From Planctomycetota bacterium (GTDB lineage: Bacteria; Planctomycetota; B15-G4), in assembly GCA_029259745.1 (NCBI GenBank), contig JAJDEO010000024.1, positions 62,001 through 126,000 of the forward strand: a stretch of 64,000 nucleotides of DNA, written 5' to 3'. The notes beneath the pieces were generated by a model that did no database searches, was not told the origin of the DNA, and saw only the letters and a list, made by a program, of their open reading frames with translations. Positions within the stretch are counted from its first letter, which is position 1. Each line of letters begins with the position of its first letter. Shown here in pieces: positions 16,120 to 25,103 of the stretch. The position numbers and the translations under genes are program-made.

Positions 16120-16262
16120 GCCCAACAACAATTGGCCAGAACTCGGTTCGCGCTCCGTGCGCGTGACGAACGCGGCCTGGCTTCGCCGCGTTTGTCGCCG
16201 TTCATCATCATGATGCATCCCCCTCGAGCGGTTCGCTCGCCATGCTACGGCGCGTTGCGGGG
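16120..16262 (-). other. Proximal end of the cassette array: simple site plus possible attI or degenerate long attC
   Basis: GTTGGGC (complement of 16120-16126) marks where the first cassette begins. Beyond it are strong hairpins: AACGCGGC (16169-16176) with GCCGCGTT (16185-16192), and GAGCG/CGCTC around 16225-16238. There is a weak end candidate, GTTGCGG at 16254-16260, that departs from GTTRRRY. It may be a degenerate long attC or the remnant of an attI. No integrase gene lies beyond it: 16263-16628 contains only arginine-rich shadow frames. Confidence 0.35.
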
Positions 16263-16628
16263 CGTCACAACCTGCGCACCGGGAACGATATCCAGGTCCG
16301 CCTATCGTGCCGAGCCGGATGAATAGGCGGCGCATCAACGCAGCCAGCGACACCTCGACGTCGCCTCGCCTCACCGTCTCCACGAGCACCACCCCCTTCC
16401 CACCTCGCAGCTCTCGAGCCGTGGGACGTCGGCGGCGAACTCGTCAGCGACTTCGCGGCTGGGTCCGGGCTCGTGACGACATCAGCCTTCGTCATGACAG
16501 CCGCGCCTGAGCGACGAGTCGCCGTCGACGTCCCACGGCGTCGCGAGCACACACCCCGCGCCCCGCCGCGCCCCCACCCCTTCGTCACGACCGCCGAAAA
16601 CTCCCGCCGACGCGCACGCGCGCCCCCC

Positions 16629-17990
16629 TCACCCCTCGACTTCCAACCGCGCCACCACGCCCCGCATCCGCTCCCGCACGCGCAGCGTCAACACAACCGC
16701 CACGATCCCCAGCCCCACGACCAACCCCACCCACAGCCCGCGCGCACCCCAGTCGTACTTGAACGTCAGCAGCAGCCCGAGCGGCATCGCGATCACCCAG
16801 TAGGCGACGAGGTTCCAGACCGCCGGCATGCGCACGTCGGCAAGCCCGCGCAGCACGCCCGTCGCCACAACCTGCACGCCGTCAAACACCTGGAACGCCG
16901 CGGCGAACGGGATGATGACGAGGAAGACGGTGATGACGTCGGCGTCGTCCGTGAACAGCCGCGCCAGCTCCTCGGGGAACGCGAACATCAGCAGCGCGCT
17001 CACCGTCATGACGACGACGCCGGCGCACAGCGCAACGGTTCCAGCCCGTCGCGAGGCATCCATGTCGCCCTTGCCGATCCCGTAGCCGACGCGCACCGAC
17101 CCCGCCATCGCGATCCCGAGCGGCACCATGAACGACAGCGACGCCACCGTGAGCACGGCCGCGTTTGCCGCCTGCGGGATCTCACCGATGATCCCCATCG
17201 CGAACGTGACGCCGTTGAACGCGCTGATCTCGAACAGGAACTGCGCGGCGATCGGCACGCCGAGCAGGAACGACTTCCAAAGCGCCGGGCCATCGAACGC
17301 CGCCGCTTCGAAGCGTCGCAGCATCGGCCCCAGCACCGGCCACGCCGCGAACACGATCCCGCCCAGCATGAACCAGCGACTCACACTCGTCGCCCATCCG
17401 CAGCCCACCGCACCGAGTGCCGGCCCGCCAGCCCAACCGTGAATCAGCATCGCGTTGAGGACGACGTTGAGGAGATTCGTCGCGATGATCGTGACGATCA
17501 GCGGACGGATCATCCCCATCGCCTGCAGGGTTTGACGCAGCGCGACGAAGCCGAGGAACGCCGGCACACCGAATGTGAGTGTATGGATGTAGTTGCGCGC
17601 GATCGGGGTGACCGACTCAGGTTGGTGGAGCCACGTCAGATACTGCTCGGCCGGCAGGTGCAGCAGCATGAGCGGCAGACTCATCAAGCTCGCGAGCACG
17701 AGACTGCGCTGCACGGCACGCCGGATCCCCGAGGAGTCGCCGGCGCCGACGGCCTGCGAGATGATCGGGTCGAGCGCCATGAGCACGCCCATCCCCGCCG
17801 CCATGAACAGAAACGAGACGCCGTGCCCGGCGGCCACGGCCGCCATGTCCGTGCGGCTGAAGTGCCCGACCATCATCGTGTCGACGACACCGAGCATCAT
17901 CATGCCGATGTTCACGAGCACCACGGGCAGCGCGAGACGGGCTTGAGCGACGACCTCCCTGCGCCAGGGGGAGTCGGACGGTGGCGACAT
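16629..17990 (-). CDS. MATE-family multidrug/Na+ antiporter
   Basis: A protein of 453 residues from ATG 17990 (MSPPSDSPWRREVVAQARLA). Twelve membrane helices are visible in two six-helix MatE halves. Typical motifs are ALPVVLVNIGMMMLGVVDTM then MVGHFSRTDMAAVAAG, PIISQAVGAGDSSGIRRAVQ, and in the second half VPLGIAMAGSVRVGYGIGKG. The NorM-like pattern indicates export of cationic compounds in exchange for Na+ or H+. Longer starts to 18074 exist but are arginine-rich. It bounds the cassette array on its proximal side and points toward it. Confidence 0.9.
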   Translation of the reverse strand: MSPPSDSPWRREVVAQARLALPVVLVNIGMMMLGVVDTMMVGHFSRTDMAAVAAGHGVSFLFMAAGMGVLMALDPIISQAVGAGDSSGIRRAVQRSLVLASLMSLPLMLLHLPAEQYLTWLHQPESVTPIARNYIHTLTFGVPAFLGFVALRQTLQAMGMIRPLIVTIIATNLLNVVLNAMLIHGWAGGPALGAVGCGWATSVSRWFMLGGIVFAAWPVLGPMLRRFEAAAFDGPALWKSFLLGVPIAAQFLFEISAFNGVTFAMGIIGEIPQAANAAVLTVASLSFMVPLGIAMAGSVRVGYGIGKGDMDASRRAGTVALCAGVVVMTVSALLMFAFPEELARLFTDDADVITVFLVIIPFAAAFQVFDGVQVVATGVLRGLADVRMPAVWNLVAYWVIAMPLGLLLTFKYDWGARGLWVGLVVGLGIVAVVLTLRVRERMRGVVARLEVEG

Positions 17991-18400
17991 CCGCGAGACC
18001 GTACGAGACGTGACCGGGCGAGACCAGCAAGGCGCGCGCGAATGTCCTCCGCGGACACCGATCCGCCATTCCATGCCCGATCACCGCGTCGAGCACGTCG
18101 TCAGCCCGCCCACCCGCGCCCCGCCTCCGGGCACTCCAGCACCGCCGCGACGTCCGACGGCGGCTCCGTGTCCCGTCGACGGGACGACGATTTCCCTTCA
18201 GCGCGTCCAAGAGCAAACGCGTCACCTCTTGTGTACGTCCTGATCTACCAGGAAGTGAGCGGTGGCTCTTATCCTGCGGGCGGCGCACCCTTCGGGCAAA
18301 GATGGGCCTCGGAAGGGCATCGGGGTCCCGCGTCATGGCAGTGGGTTTTTCGGCGTGTTCTCAATCGCGCGCGGGCGACGTCTCAACAGGTGTGGGCAAG
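17991..18400. other. Divergent intergenic region with no recognised gene
   Basis: About 410 bp between the MATE gene (leftward) and the TolC-like gene (rightward). Frames here are short or arginine-rich shadows. Both promoters must lie here, but I cannot assign boxes with confidence. Confidence 0.4.
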
Positions 18401-20011
18401 ATGAGAGACAGCAGCGGACATCGATGGACCGCAAAGCGTGGCCCGAGCCTGGCCGCTCTGGCCTTCGCGCTGTCGTCCTGCACGGCCGCGCACTACGCCG
18501 CGGACGCCGATCGCGAGGTCCTTCCGCTGCTCTCGGCCCGCACCGACGAAGTCCTCGGAACCCGCGCCGACACGGTGCTCTACCCCGCGCCGCTCGCCGC
18601 CGACGACAGCCTGGCCGCCGACGGTGAGCTGCCCGACGAACCCGGCCCGACGCTCGCACTCGACCTCGCAACATCGCTCGCCACCGCGGTCACGACGGGT
18701 CGCCAGTTCCTGTTCCAGAAAGAGTCGCTCTATCTCACCGGCCTCGGGCTCACGCTCCAGCGATTCAACTTCGGCCCGCTGCTCAACGGCACGATCGATT
18801 ACCTCTACTCGAAGACGGAAGGTGACGGCTTCGGCAGCGCGGCGGCCTTCGGCGGCACCTTCGGCATCTCGAAGATCCTCGACTCGGGTGGCCTCGCGAG
18901 CTTCACCACCACGGCTGGACGCAGCGCCACCGGCAACGATGGTCTTCCGCCGAGCTACGCGTCGGCGGCGTCGATCAGCATCGCGCAGCCGCTGCTGCGC
19001 GGCGCGGGGTACGAAGTCTCGCACGAGGCACTCACGCAGTCGGAGCGCGGGCTCATCTACGCCATCCGCGACTTCGAGTTGTTCCGCGAAGACTTCAGCA
19101 TCGACATCGCCGCCGACTACTTCGACCTCGTCAGCCAGAAGAAGCAGCTCGTGAACTTGCGTCGTGACTTCGAGCAGTCGCAGTTCGACCGCCAGAAGGC
19201 GCTCGCGCTCCGCCAGGTCGATCGCAACGAGGACGAGGACGTCTTCCTCGCCCAACGCCGCGAGATCGCGGCCGAGAACTCGCTGCTCGACGCCGAGACG
19301 CGCTTCGAACGCGACGCCGACGACTTCAAGATCCGCCTCGGCTTGCCGGCCAGCACGCCGATCAAGATCGTCGACGCCGAGCCTGAGTTCGTCCCGATCC
19401 GCCTCGACGCCGACTCGGCCGTCGCCGTCGCCCTCGCCAACCGACTCGACCTCCAGACGGCTGCCGAGCAACTCGAAGACAGCGAGCGCGCCGTGCGTAT
19501 CGCGCGCAACGCGCTGCTTCCCGACGCCAACCTGACTCTCGGCCTCGGCGGCACGTCCTTCACCACCGACTCCGGCAACATCCTGCCCGACGAGAACGAC
19601 ACCGTCACGGCAGGGCTCTCGATCGACCTGCCGCTGCGACGCAAGGCCGAACGAAACTCCTACCGCTCGACGCTGATCGCCCTCGACCGCGATCGCCGCG
19701 ACTACGACGAACTTCTCGACGTCACCGACCGCGTCATCCGCGACCAGCTCCGCGAGCTCACGCAGCTCGAAACGCAGATAGGCCTCCAGGAGCTGCAGAT
19801 CGAACAGGAGAACCGCGCCGTCGCGATCAGTGAGTTCCGCTACGAGGCCGGCGAACTCGACGGCCGCGACCTGCTCGACGCACGTCAAGCGCTCATCACC
19901 GCGCGCAACGATCTCATCGACCTCGTCACCTCGCACTTCATCCTGCGACTGCGGCTGCTGCGCAACCTCGGCATCCTCTTCATCGACGACAACGGAATGT
20001 GGACGTCATGA
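18401..20011 (+). CDS. TolC-family outer-membrane efflux lipoprotein
   Basis: A protein of 536 residues from ATG 18401. A lipoprotein signal is seen (SLAALAFALSSCTAAHYAAD, lipobox LSSC). Two OEP domains follow: long helical stretches such as FEQSQFDRQKALALRQVDRN and LLDAETRFERDADDFKIRLG alternate with beta segments (LPDANLTLGLGGTSFTTDSG). The C-terminal ISEFRYEAGELDGRDLLDAR repeat is typical of TolC. The trimer forms the outer-membrane exit channel. It overlaps the next gene (ATGA), making the first gene of a tripartite export operon. Confidence 0.9.
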   Translation: MRDSSGHRWTAKRGPSLAALAFALSSCTAAHYAADADREVLPLLSARTDEVLGTRADTVLYPAPLAADDSLAADGELPDEPGPTLALDLATSLATAVTTGRQFLFQKESLYLTGLGLTLQRFNFGPLLNGTIDYLYSKTEGDGFGSAAAFGGTFGISKILDSGGLASFTTTAGRSATGNDGLPPSYASAASISIAQPLLRGAGYEVSHEALTQSERGLIYAIRDFELFREDFSIDIAADYFDLVSQKKQLVNLRRDFEQSQFDRQKALALRQVDRNEDEDVFLAQRREIAAENSLLDAETRFERDADDFKIRLGLPASTPIKIVDAEPEFVPIRLDADSAVAVALANRLDLQTAAEQLEDSERAVRIARNALLPDANLTLGLGGTSFTTDSGNILPDENDTVTAGLSIDLPLRRKAERNSYRSTLIALDRDRRDYDELLDVTDRVIRDQLRELTQLETQIGLQELQIEQENRAVAISEFRYEAGELDGRDLLDARQALITARNDLIDLVTSHFILRLRLLRNLGILFIDDNGMWTS

Positions 20012-21564
20012 AACGATTCATCATCATCACCTTGCTCGCTGCGGGAGCCGTGGCGGCCGCCTACGCGTGGCCCGAGTCGACGGCCTCGGCCAGCGCGGGC
20101 GACGTCGCCGACGTGAACCTGTTCACGGTCTCGCGCGGCGACCTCAACATCGTGCTCGCCGAGAACGGTGAGCTCGTCGCAAAGAACTCCCAGAACATCG
20201 TGAACACGGCGAACTCCTGGGCCGAGATCAAGTGGTTGATCGACGAGGGCACCGAGGTCGTGGAAGGCGACGAGCTGGCCCGGCTCGACACCAAAGAGCT
20301 CGACGAGCGCGTCGAACGACTCGAGCTCGACATCGTCCAGGCCGAAACCGATCTCATGCAGGCGACGACCGACCACGAGATCCAGGTCGTCGACAACGAC
20401 GCCAAGCTCGAACGCGCCGGCGAAGCGTTGACGAAGGCACGCAAGGAACGCGAAAAGTACGAGAAGGGCGACGCGATCAACGAGGAGCGCAAGCTGCGGG
20501 TGGCGATCCAGGACGCCAACACGCGCTACACACGCGCGAAGAAGAAGTACGAAGACAGCCAGACGCTGTTCGAAGAAACGTACATCAACAAGTCGCAGCT
20601 CGAAGAAGACGAGATCGAGTTCGCGAAGGCCGAGGCGCAACGGGAAGGCGCGCTGCTCGACCTCGAGATCTTCGAGGAGTACAGCAAGCCGCTCGCGCTC
20701 GCCGACAAGAACCGCGCCGTCACGGACGCCGAACGCGAGCAGGAGACGACAGGCAAGCGCAACGAGTCGAGCCTGCGCCAGCGTCAGACGTCACTCGACA
20801 AGGCGAAGACGAAACTCGACAAGCTCAGGGACAGCCTCGTCGAGACGCAGGAAGAACTCGAGAAGATGGTGCTCGCGGCGCCGTGCCCCGGCTACGTCAT
20901 CTACGGTGACCCGAAGAACCCGTGGAACCGTGACGACATCAAGGTCGGCGGGCGCACGTGGAGCGGCCAGACGATGCTGACGATCCCCGACCTGCGCGTG
21001 ATGCAGGTGAAGCTGTCCGTGCACGAGGCCGACGTCAACAAGCTCTCCGAGGGCAACCCGGCGACCGTCACGATGGACACCTACCCCGGGCTCGCGATCA
21101 GCGGCACCGTCACGAAGATCGCCTCGATCGCCGGGTCGGACGACTCGTGGCGGCGCGGCAGCGACGTCAAGACCTTCGCCGTCGAGGTCACGCTCGAGGC
21201 GTCCGCGGAGGTCGAACTCAAGCCGGGCGTCAGCGCGAAGGCCGAGATCTTCATCGATCGCCGCGACGACGTCCTCTTCGTCCCGCTCCAGACCGTCTTC
21301 TCCGAGGAAGGCAAGCACTTCTGCTATGTCCTCGGCGCCAAGGGAACTCCAGTGCGCCGGTCGGTCGAGCCAGGTCAGGGCAATGACCACTACCTCGAGA
21401 TCATCTCGGGGCTCGAGATCGGCGACCAGGTCCTGCTCTACAACCCGAACCTTCCCGGAGGCGGCACCGGTCCGAGTGACGCCGCCGAAGAAAGCGACGG
21501 CGACGACGACGCGCCTGGAGAAGCAACGGCCGCCGACGACGATTCCGCGACCGTGATGCCGTAG
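20008..21564 (+). CDS. MacA/HlyD-type membrane fusion protein with long coiled coil
   Basis: A protein of 518 residues from ATG 20008, overlapping the TolC stop by four bases (a GTG at 19999 is less likely). An N-terminal membrane anchor (FIIITLLAAGAVAAAYAWP) precedes a split lipoyl domain (NLFTVSRGDLNIVLAENGEL). A coiled-coil hairpin of more than 200 residues follows (ERVERLELDIVQAETDLMQA to SLRQRQTSLDKAKTKLDKLR). Then come a beta-barrel and membrane-proximal domain (LRVMQVKLSVHEADVNKLSE, VLFVPLQTVFSEEGKHFCYV). The C-terminus is acidic and low complexity. It bridges the MacB-like transporter and the TolC-like channel. The hairpin is longer than in E. coli MacA. Confidence 0.88.
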   Translation: MKRFIIITLLAAGAVAAAYAWPESTASASAGDVADVNLFTVSRGDLNIVLAENGELVAKNSQNIVNTANSWAEIKWLIDEGTEVVEGDELARLDTKELDERVERLELDIVQAETDLMQATTDHEIQVVDNDAKLERAGEALTKARKEREKYEKGDAINEERKLRVAIQDANTRYTRAKKKYEDSQTLFEETYINKSQLEEDEIEFAKAEAQREGALLDLEIFEEYSKPLALADKNRAVTDAEREQETTGKRNESSLRQRQTSLDKAKTKLDKLRDSLVETQEELEKMVLAAPCPGYVIYGDPKNPWNRDDIKVGGRTWSGQTMLTIPDLRVMQVKLSVHEADVNKLSEGNPATVTMDTYPGLAISGTVTKIASIAGSDDSWRRGSDVKTFAVEVTLEASAEVELKPGVSAKAEIFIDRRDDVLFVPLQTVFSEEGKHFCYVLGAKGTPVRRSVEPGQGNDHYLEIISGLEIGDQVLLYNPNLPGGGTGPSDAAEESDGDDDAPGEATAADDDSATVMP

Positions 21565-21567
21565 CCG

Positions 21568-22332
21568 ATGCCTTCACCGGACATGCGCAAGCCGATCCTC
21601 GAACTCGAGGGGATCACGAAGTCCTACGGGACGGCGGCCAATCCGCTGCCCGTGTTGAAGGGCATCGACCTCATGGTGCGTGACGGGGAATACTGCGCCA
21701 TCATCGGGCCATCGGGCTCGGGCAAGTCGACGCTGCTCAACATCATCGGCGCACTCGACCGCCCGACGACGGGCACCTACCGCCTCGCCGGGCGCGACGT
21801 CTCGACGATGCCCGACGACGAACTCTCGCGCGTGCGCAACACGCGCATCGGCTTCGTCTTCCAGTCGTTCCATCTCATCACGCACCTCACCGTGCTCGAG
21901 AACGTCGAGATGCCGCTCTTCTACGCGCGTCAGCCGAAGGCCGCGCGTCGCAAGCGCTGCCTCGATCTCATCGAACGCGTCGGGCTCGGCCATCGCCCGG
22001 GGCATCTGCCGAGCGAGCTCTCGGGCGGTGAACGTCAGCGTGCGGCCGTCGCGCGCGCGCTCGCCGGCGACCCGGCGATGATCCTCGCCGACGAGCCGAC
22101 CGGAAACCTCGACAGCAAGACGTCCGACGAGATCATGCGGTTGTTCCTCGACCTGCACGCCGGCGGCACGACGATCGTGCTGATCACGCACGACCCCGAG
22201 ATCGCGCGCGTCGCCCCGCGGCGCGTGCTGCTGCGCGACGGGCTCGTCGTCTCGGACGAACGCGAGAGCACGCCGGCCAAGCCGCGCGAACCGCGCATTG
22301 TCCCGTCGGAGGTCGCCGATGTTCCTGGGTGA
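21568..22332 (+). CDS. MacB/LolD-type ABC transporter ATP-binding protein
   Basis: A protein of 254 residues, three bases after the fusion protein gene. All ABC motifs are present: Walker A IIGPSGSGKSTLLNIIG, Q-loop FVFQSFHLI, signature LPSELSGGERQRAAVARAL, Walker B MILADEPTGNLDSKTSD and H-loop IVLITHDPEIA. The Q-loop and signature style places it in the MacB/LolD/FtsE group, which powers mechanotransmission rather than classical transport. The final 30 residues are a proline-rich tail. It overlaps the permease gene by 14 bp. Confidence 0.93.
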   Translation: MPSPDMRKPILELEGITKSYGTAANPLPVLKGIDLMVRDGEYCAIIGPSGSGKSTLLNIIGALDRPTTGTYRLAGRDVSTMPDDELSRVRNTRIGFVFQSFHLITHLTVLENVEMPLFYARQPKAARRKRCLDLIERVGLGHRPGHLPSELSGGERQRAAVARALAGDPAMILADEPTGNLDSKTSDEIMRLFLDLHAGGTTIVLITHDPEIARVAPRRVLLRDGLVVSDERESTPAKPREPRIVPSEVADVPG

Positions 22333-23590
22333 ACTCGTCTTCGAAGCGCTGCGCAACCTCGCACGTCACAAGCTGCGGTCGTTCCTGACGGCACTGGGGA
22401 TCATCTTCGGCGTCGCGTCGGTGATGTCGATGATGTCGGCCGGTGAGGGTGCACGCCAGGCGATCCTCGAACAGATCAACCAGCTCGGCATCCGCAACAT
22501 CATCGTGAACGCCAAGAAGCCGCCGGCCGAGCAGAACGCCGAGGACGAGGGCAGCGGCTTCCAGCTCGCCTACGGCATCACGTTCAAGGACGCCGCACAG
22601 ATCGCCGAGACGCTGCCCTTCATCGACTCCGTTCTCCCGGTGCACGACAAAGACCGCTGGATCTGGTTCAAGAGTCGTCGCGTGGAAGCCAAGGTGCGCG
22701 CCGTCACGGACGACTACCTCCCGACGCTCAAGCTCTTCCCCATCCTCGGTCGCACGCTCACGGCCGAAGACTCGCTGGAGCGGCGCCGCGTCTGCGTCGT
22801 CCGCCGCCGGCTGCTCAACGAAGCGCGCTACCTCGGCGACCCGCTGAAGCTGCGCCTGAAGGTCGACACCGATTACTACCAGGTCGTCGGCGTGCTGCCC
22901 GACTTCGAGTTTCAGAGCCCGAACAAAGCTGCGCTCGGCATCGACGATCGTGCGCTCGAGGTCTACATCCCGTTCGACACCGGCATCGACCGCATGGGCA
23001 TCGAAACGGTGACGAGCCGCTCGGGCAGCTTCGAGGCCTCACGCGTCGAGCTGCACCAGCTCATCTGCACCGTGAACACCGAGGAGAACGTCCTGCACGC
23101 CGCGCGCGGCATCAAGACGATCCTCGAGTCGTTCCACGACAAGAAGGACTACGAGGTCACCGTGCCGCTCGAACTGCTCGAGTCGCGCCAGAAGACGCAG
23201 AAAGTGTTCAACATCGTGCTGCCCATCGTGGCCGGCATCTCGCTGCTCGTCGGCGGGATCGGGATCTTGAACATCATGCTCGCCACGATCACGGAGCGAA
23301 CGCGCGAGATCGGCATCCGCCGTGCGCTCGGCGCGACGGGTGCGGACATCACGTCGCAGTTCCTGATCGAGACGGTCACGCTGTCGACGGTCGGGGGGCT
23401 GCTCGGCCTCGCGCTCGGCGGCGCGGGCGTCGTGGCGCTGCGCCACTTCACCGACTGGGACGCTGTCGTGACGCCCGAGTCGGTGGCCCTGTCACTCGGC
23501 ATCTCCTGCCTGACGGGCGTGGCTTTCGGGCTCTACCCCGCTCGACGCGCCGCGCAGATGGATCCCATCGAGGCGCTGAGACACGAGTAG
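22319..23590 (+). CDS. MacB-type FtsX-like ABC permease
   Basis: A protein of 423 residues. ATG 22319 has GGAGG directly upstream, inside the ATPase gene. The N-terminal helix ARHKLRSFLTALGIIFGVAS is diagnostic of MacB permeases. A large periplasmic MacB_PCD domain (about residues 45-270) follows. The C-terminal FtsX domain has three helices (IVLPIVAGISLLVGGIGILN, TERTREIGIRRALGATGADI and a last pair ending GVAFGLYPARRAAQMDPIEA). Together with the three upstream genes it forms a MacAB-TolC type exporter for peptides, lipoproteins or macrolide-like compounds. Confidence 0.93.
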   Translation: MFLGELVFEALRNLARHKLRSFLTALGIIFGVASVMSMMSAGEGARQAILEQINQLGIRNIIVNAKKPPAEQNAEDEGSGFQLAYGITFKDAAQIAETLPFIDSVLPVHDKDRWIWFKSRRVEAKVRAVTDDYLPTLKLFPILGRTLTAEDSLERRRVCVVRRRLLNEARYLGDPLKLRLKVDTDYYQVVGVLPDFEFQSPNKAALGIDDRALEVYIPFDTGIDRMGIETVTSRSGSFEASRVELHQLICTVNTEENVLHAARGIKTILESFHDKKDYEVTVPLELLESRQKTQKVFNIVLPIVAGISLLVGGIGILNIMLATITERTREIGIRRALGATGADITSQFLIETVTLSTVGGLLGLALGGAGVVALRHFTDWDAVVTPESVALSLGISCLTGVAFGLYPARRAAQMDPIEALRHE

Positions 23591-23667
23591 TGGCCAACGG
23601 CGGCGGCTCCTGTTCCGTGTTGTGAGCGGCGCACGGTACGATCTCTCGCCCCGCTCCCCGCGCCCGG

Positions 23668-24378
23668 ATGTCCCCCGCCATGAAGACGTTGATCGAGATC
23701 CTCTGGGTCGCTGCCGTCGGACTCGCCGTGGCCGTCGGTGCCAACGCGCTGAACCCGGCGGGCCTCGCGATCGAGCGCGACTACTTCCCGAAGGCAGCCG
23801 TGCCGTCCACCACCGAGAAGTCCACGCCCGGCGCGACCGCGCGCGAACCGGCGACCGCCGACCCGGCGAGTGTCGACGAACGCGGCAGCGAGGTGAGCGA
23901 GACACCCACCGACGACGCGCCGGTGACGGCAAAGCCCGCCGTCGACAGCGCCGAGCAGGCCATGCTCGACAAGGTCAGCGCCAAGGGTTTCAGTGTGCTG
24001 TCCTTCGCCGAGACCCGCGCGATCTTCGAGGACGAGCTCTACGAGTTCGAGGCGTACATGTTCATCGACGCCCGCAACGCCGACCACTACGCCGAAGGCC
24101 ACATCCCCGGCGCTCATCAGTTCGACCACTACTACGCGCACCAGCACGTCGACACGCTGCTGCCACTGATCCAGACGTCGATGAAGGTCGTCGTCTACTG
24201 CACGGGCGGGAACTGCGAAGACAGCGAGTTCGCGACCACGGTGCTCACGCAGTTCGGCGTCGACCCTTCGCTGTTGCACATCTACGTCGGCGGGATCGAG
24301 GACTGGAAGGCGCGCGCGATGCCGGTCGAGCGCGGCGAGCGTCACAGCGGCGACATCGTGCCGGGAGATGAACTGTGA
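23668..24378 (+). CDS. Membrane-anchored rhodanese-domain protein
   Basis: A protein of 236 residues. An N-terminal helix (LIEILWVAAVGLAVAVGANA) anchors it. A low-complexity Thr/Ala/Glu spacer (residues about 45-95) is followed by a rhodanese domain: FIDARNADHYAEGHIPGAHQ and the catalytic-loop cysteine in VVVYCTGGNCEDSEFATT (near residue 178). It probably transfers sulfane sulfur or senses thiols outside the cytoplasm. Its stop overlaps the start of the MauE/DoxX-like gene (GTGA), so the two proteins are made together. Confidence 0.88.
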   Translation: MSPAMKTLIEILWVAAVGLAVAVGANALNPAGLAIERDYFPKAAVPSTTEKSTPGATAREPATADPASVDERGSEVSETPTDDAPVTAKPAVDSAEQAMLDKVSAKGFSVLSFAETRAIFEDELYEFEAYMFIDARNADHYAEGHIPGAHQFDHYYAHQHVDTLLPLIQTSMKVVVYCTGGNCEDSEFATTVLTQFGVDPSLLHIYVGGIEDWKARAMPVERGERHSGDIVPGDEL

Positions 24379-24866
24379 GCGCGCTCCTCAACTCCGGTCT
24401 CGTGCTGTTCGTCGTGCGACTCGTCGCCGGCGGCATGTTCATCTATCTCGGGCTGCTGAAGATCGACGACCAGGTCACGTTCCTGAAGTTGATCCGCGAG
24501 TACGAGATCGTCGAGACGCCGTGGGTGCTGAATGCGATCGCGGCTTGGGTGCCGTGGCTCGAGATCTGGCTCGGCGCGCTGCTGGTCCTCGGCGTCGGCT
24601 TGCGCGGCACGGCGCTGCTGATGCTCGCGATGCTTGTCGTGTTCACGTTCGCCGTCTGGCAGCGCGGCACGGCGCTGGCGGCGGTCGAGGGTGGAGTGCT
24701 CTGCGACATGGAGTTCGACTGCGGCTGTGGCACGGGTGTGGTGAACGTCTGCAGCAAGCTCATCGAGAACAGCGCGCTCATGCTCGCGCTCGTCGTCGCG
24801 TCACTTTCGACGACGCGCCGCTGGTGTCTCGCTTCGGGCCAACCGAACGCGCCGAGTCGTCGCTGA
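24375..24866 (+). CDS. MauE/DoxX-family membrane protein
   Basis: A protein of 163 residues with a GTG start overlapping the rhodanese stop. Four membrane helices of the MauE/DoxX fold are seen: LVLFVVRLVAGGMFIYLGLL, WVPWLEIWLGALLVLGVGLR, LLMLAMLVVFTFAVWQRGTA and one near the end. A cysteine-rich loop CDMEFDCGCGTGVVNVCSKL lies between helices three and four, suggesting a thiol/redox role. Pairing with a rhodanese fits sulfur or disulfide handling at the membrane. The C-terminal tail is polar. No gene is seen in 24867-25103. Confidence 0.8.
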   Translation: MSALLNSGLVLFVVRLVAGGMFIYLGLLKIDDQVTFLKLIREYEIVETPWVLNAIAAWVPWLEIWLGALLVLGVGLRGTALLMLAMLVVFTFAVWQRGTALAAVEGGVLCDMEFDCGCGTGVVNVCSKLIENSALMLALVVASLSTTRRWCLASGQPNAPSRR

Positions 24867-25103
24867 CGACCGACGAGTGCCTCACTTCGAGCCACGTTGT
24901 CCCGCGATCGTTCACTGCACGAAACGGTGAGTTGCTCGGATTCGCGTTTGCGGCGACCATCCGGCCCACCCGGACGGAACTACTGCGTGTTGACGCTGTG
25001 AGCGGGGCACTCACATCAACACGAGGGCGATGCAGGGCTGCGTCGGGGCCACGTTGAACGCGCCTCTCTGCGCTCCCTCCCTCTTGTCAGGAAGACACCT
25101 CTG

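Noticed and set aside
16265..16588. A 107-residue minus-strand frame as a cassette gene
   Set aside because: Low-complexity Arg/Gly composition, no ribosome site and no flanking attC pair.
16473..18404. A 643-residue plus-strand frame opposite the MATE gene
   Set aside because: Its His/Arg/Gln-rich composition is the typical antisense shadow of membrane-helix codons.
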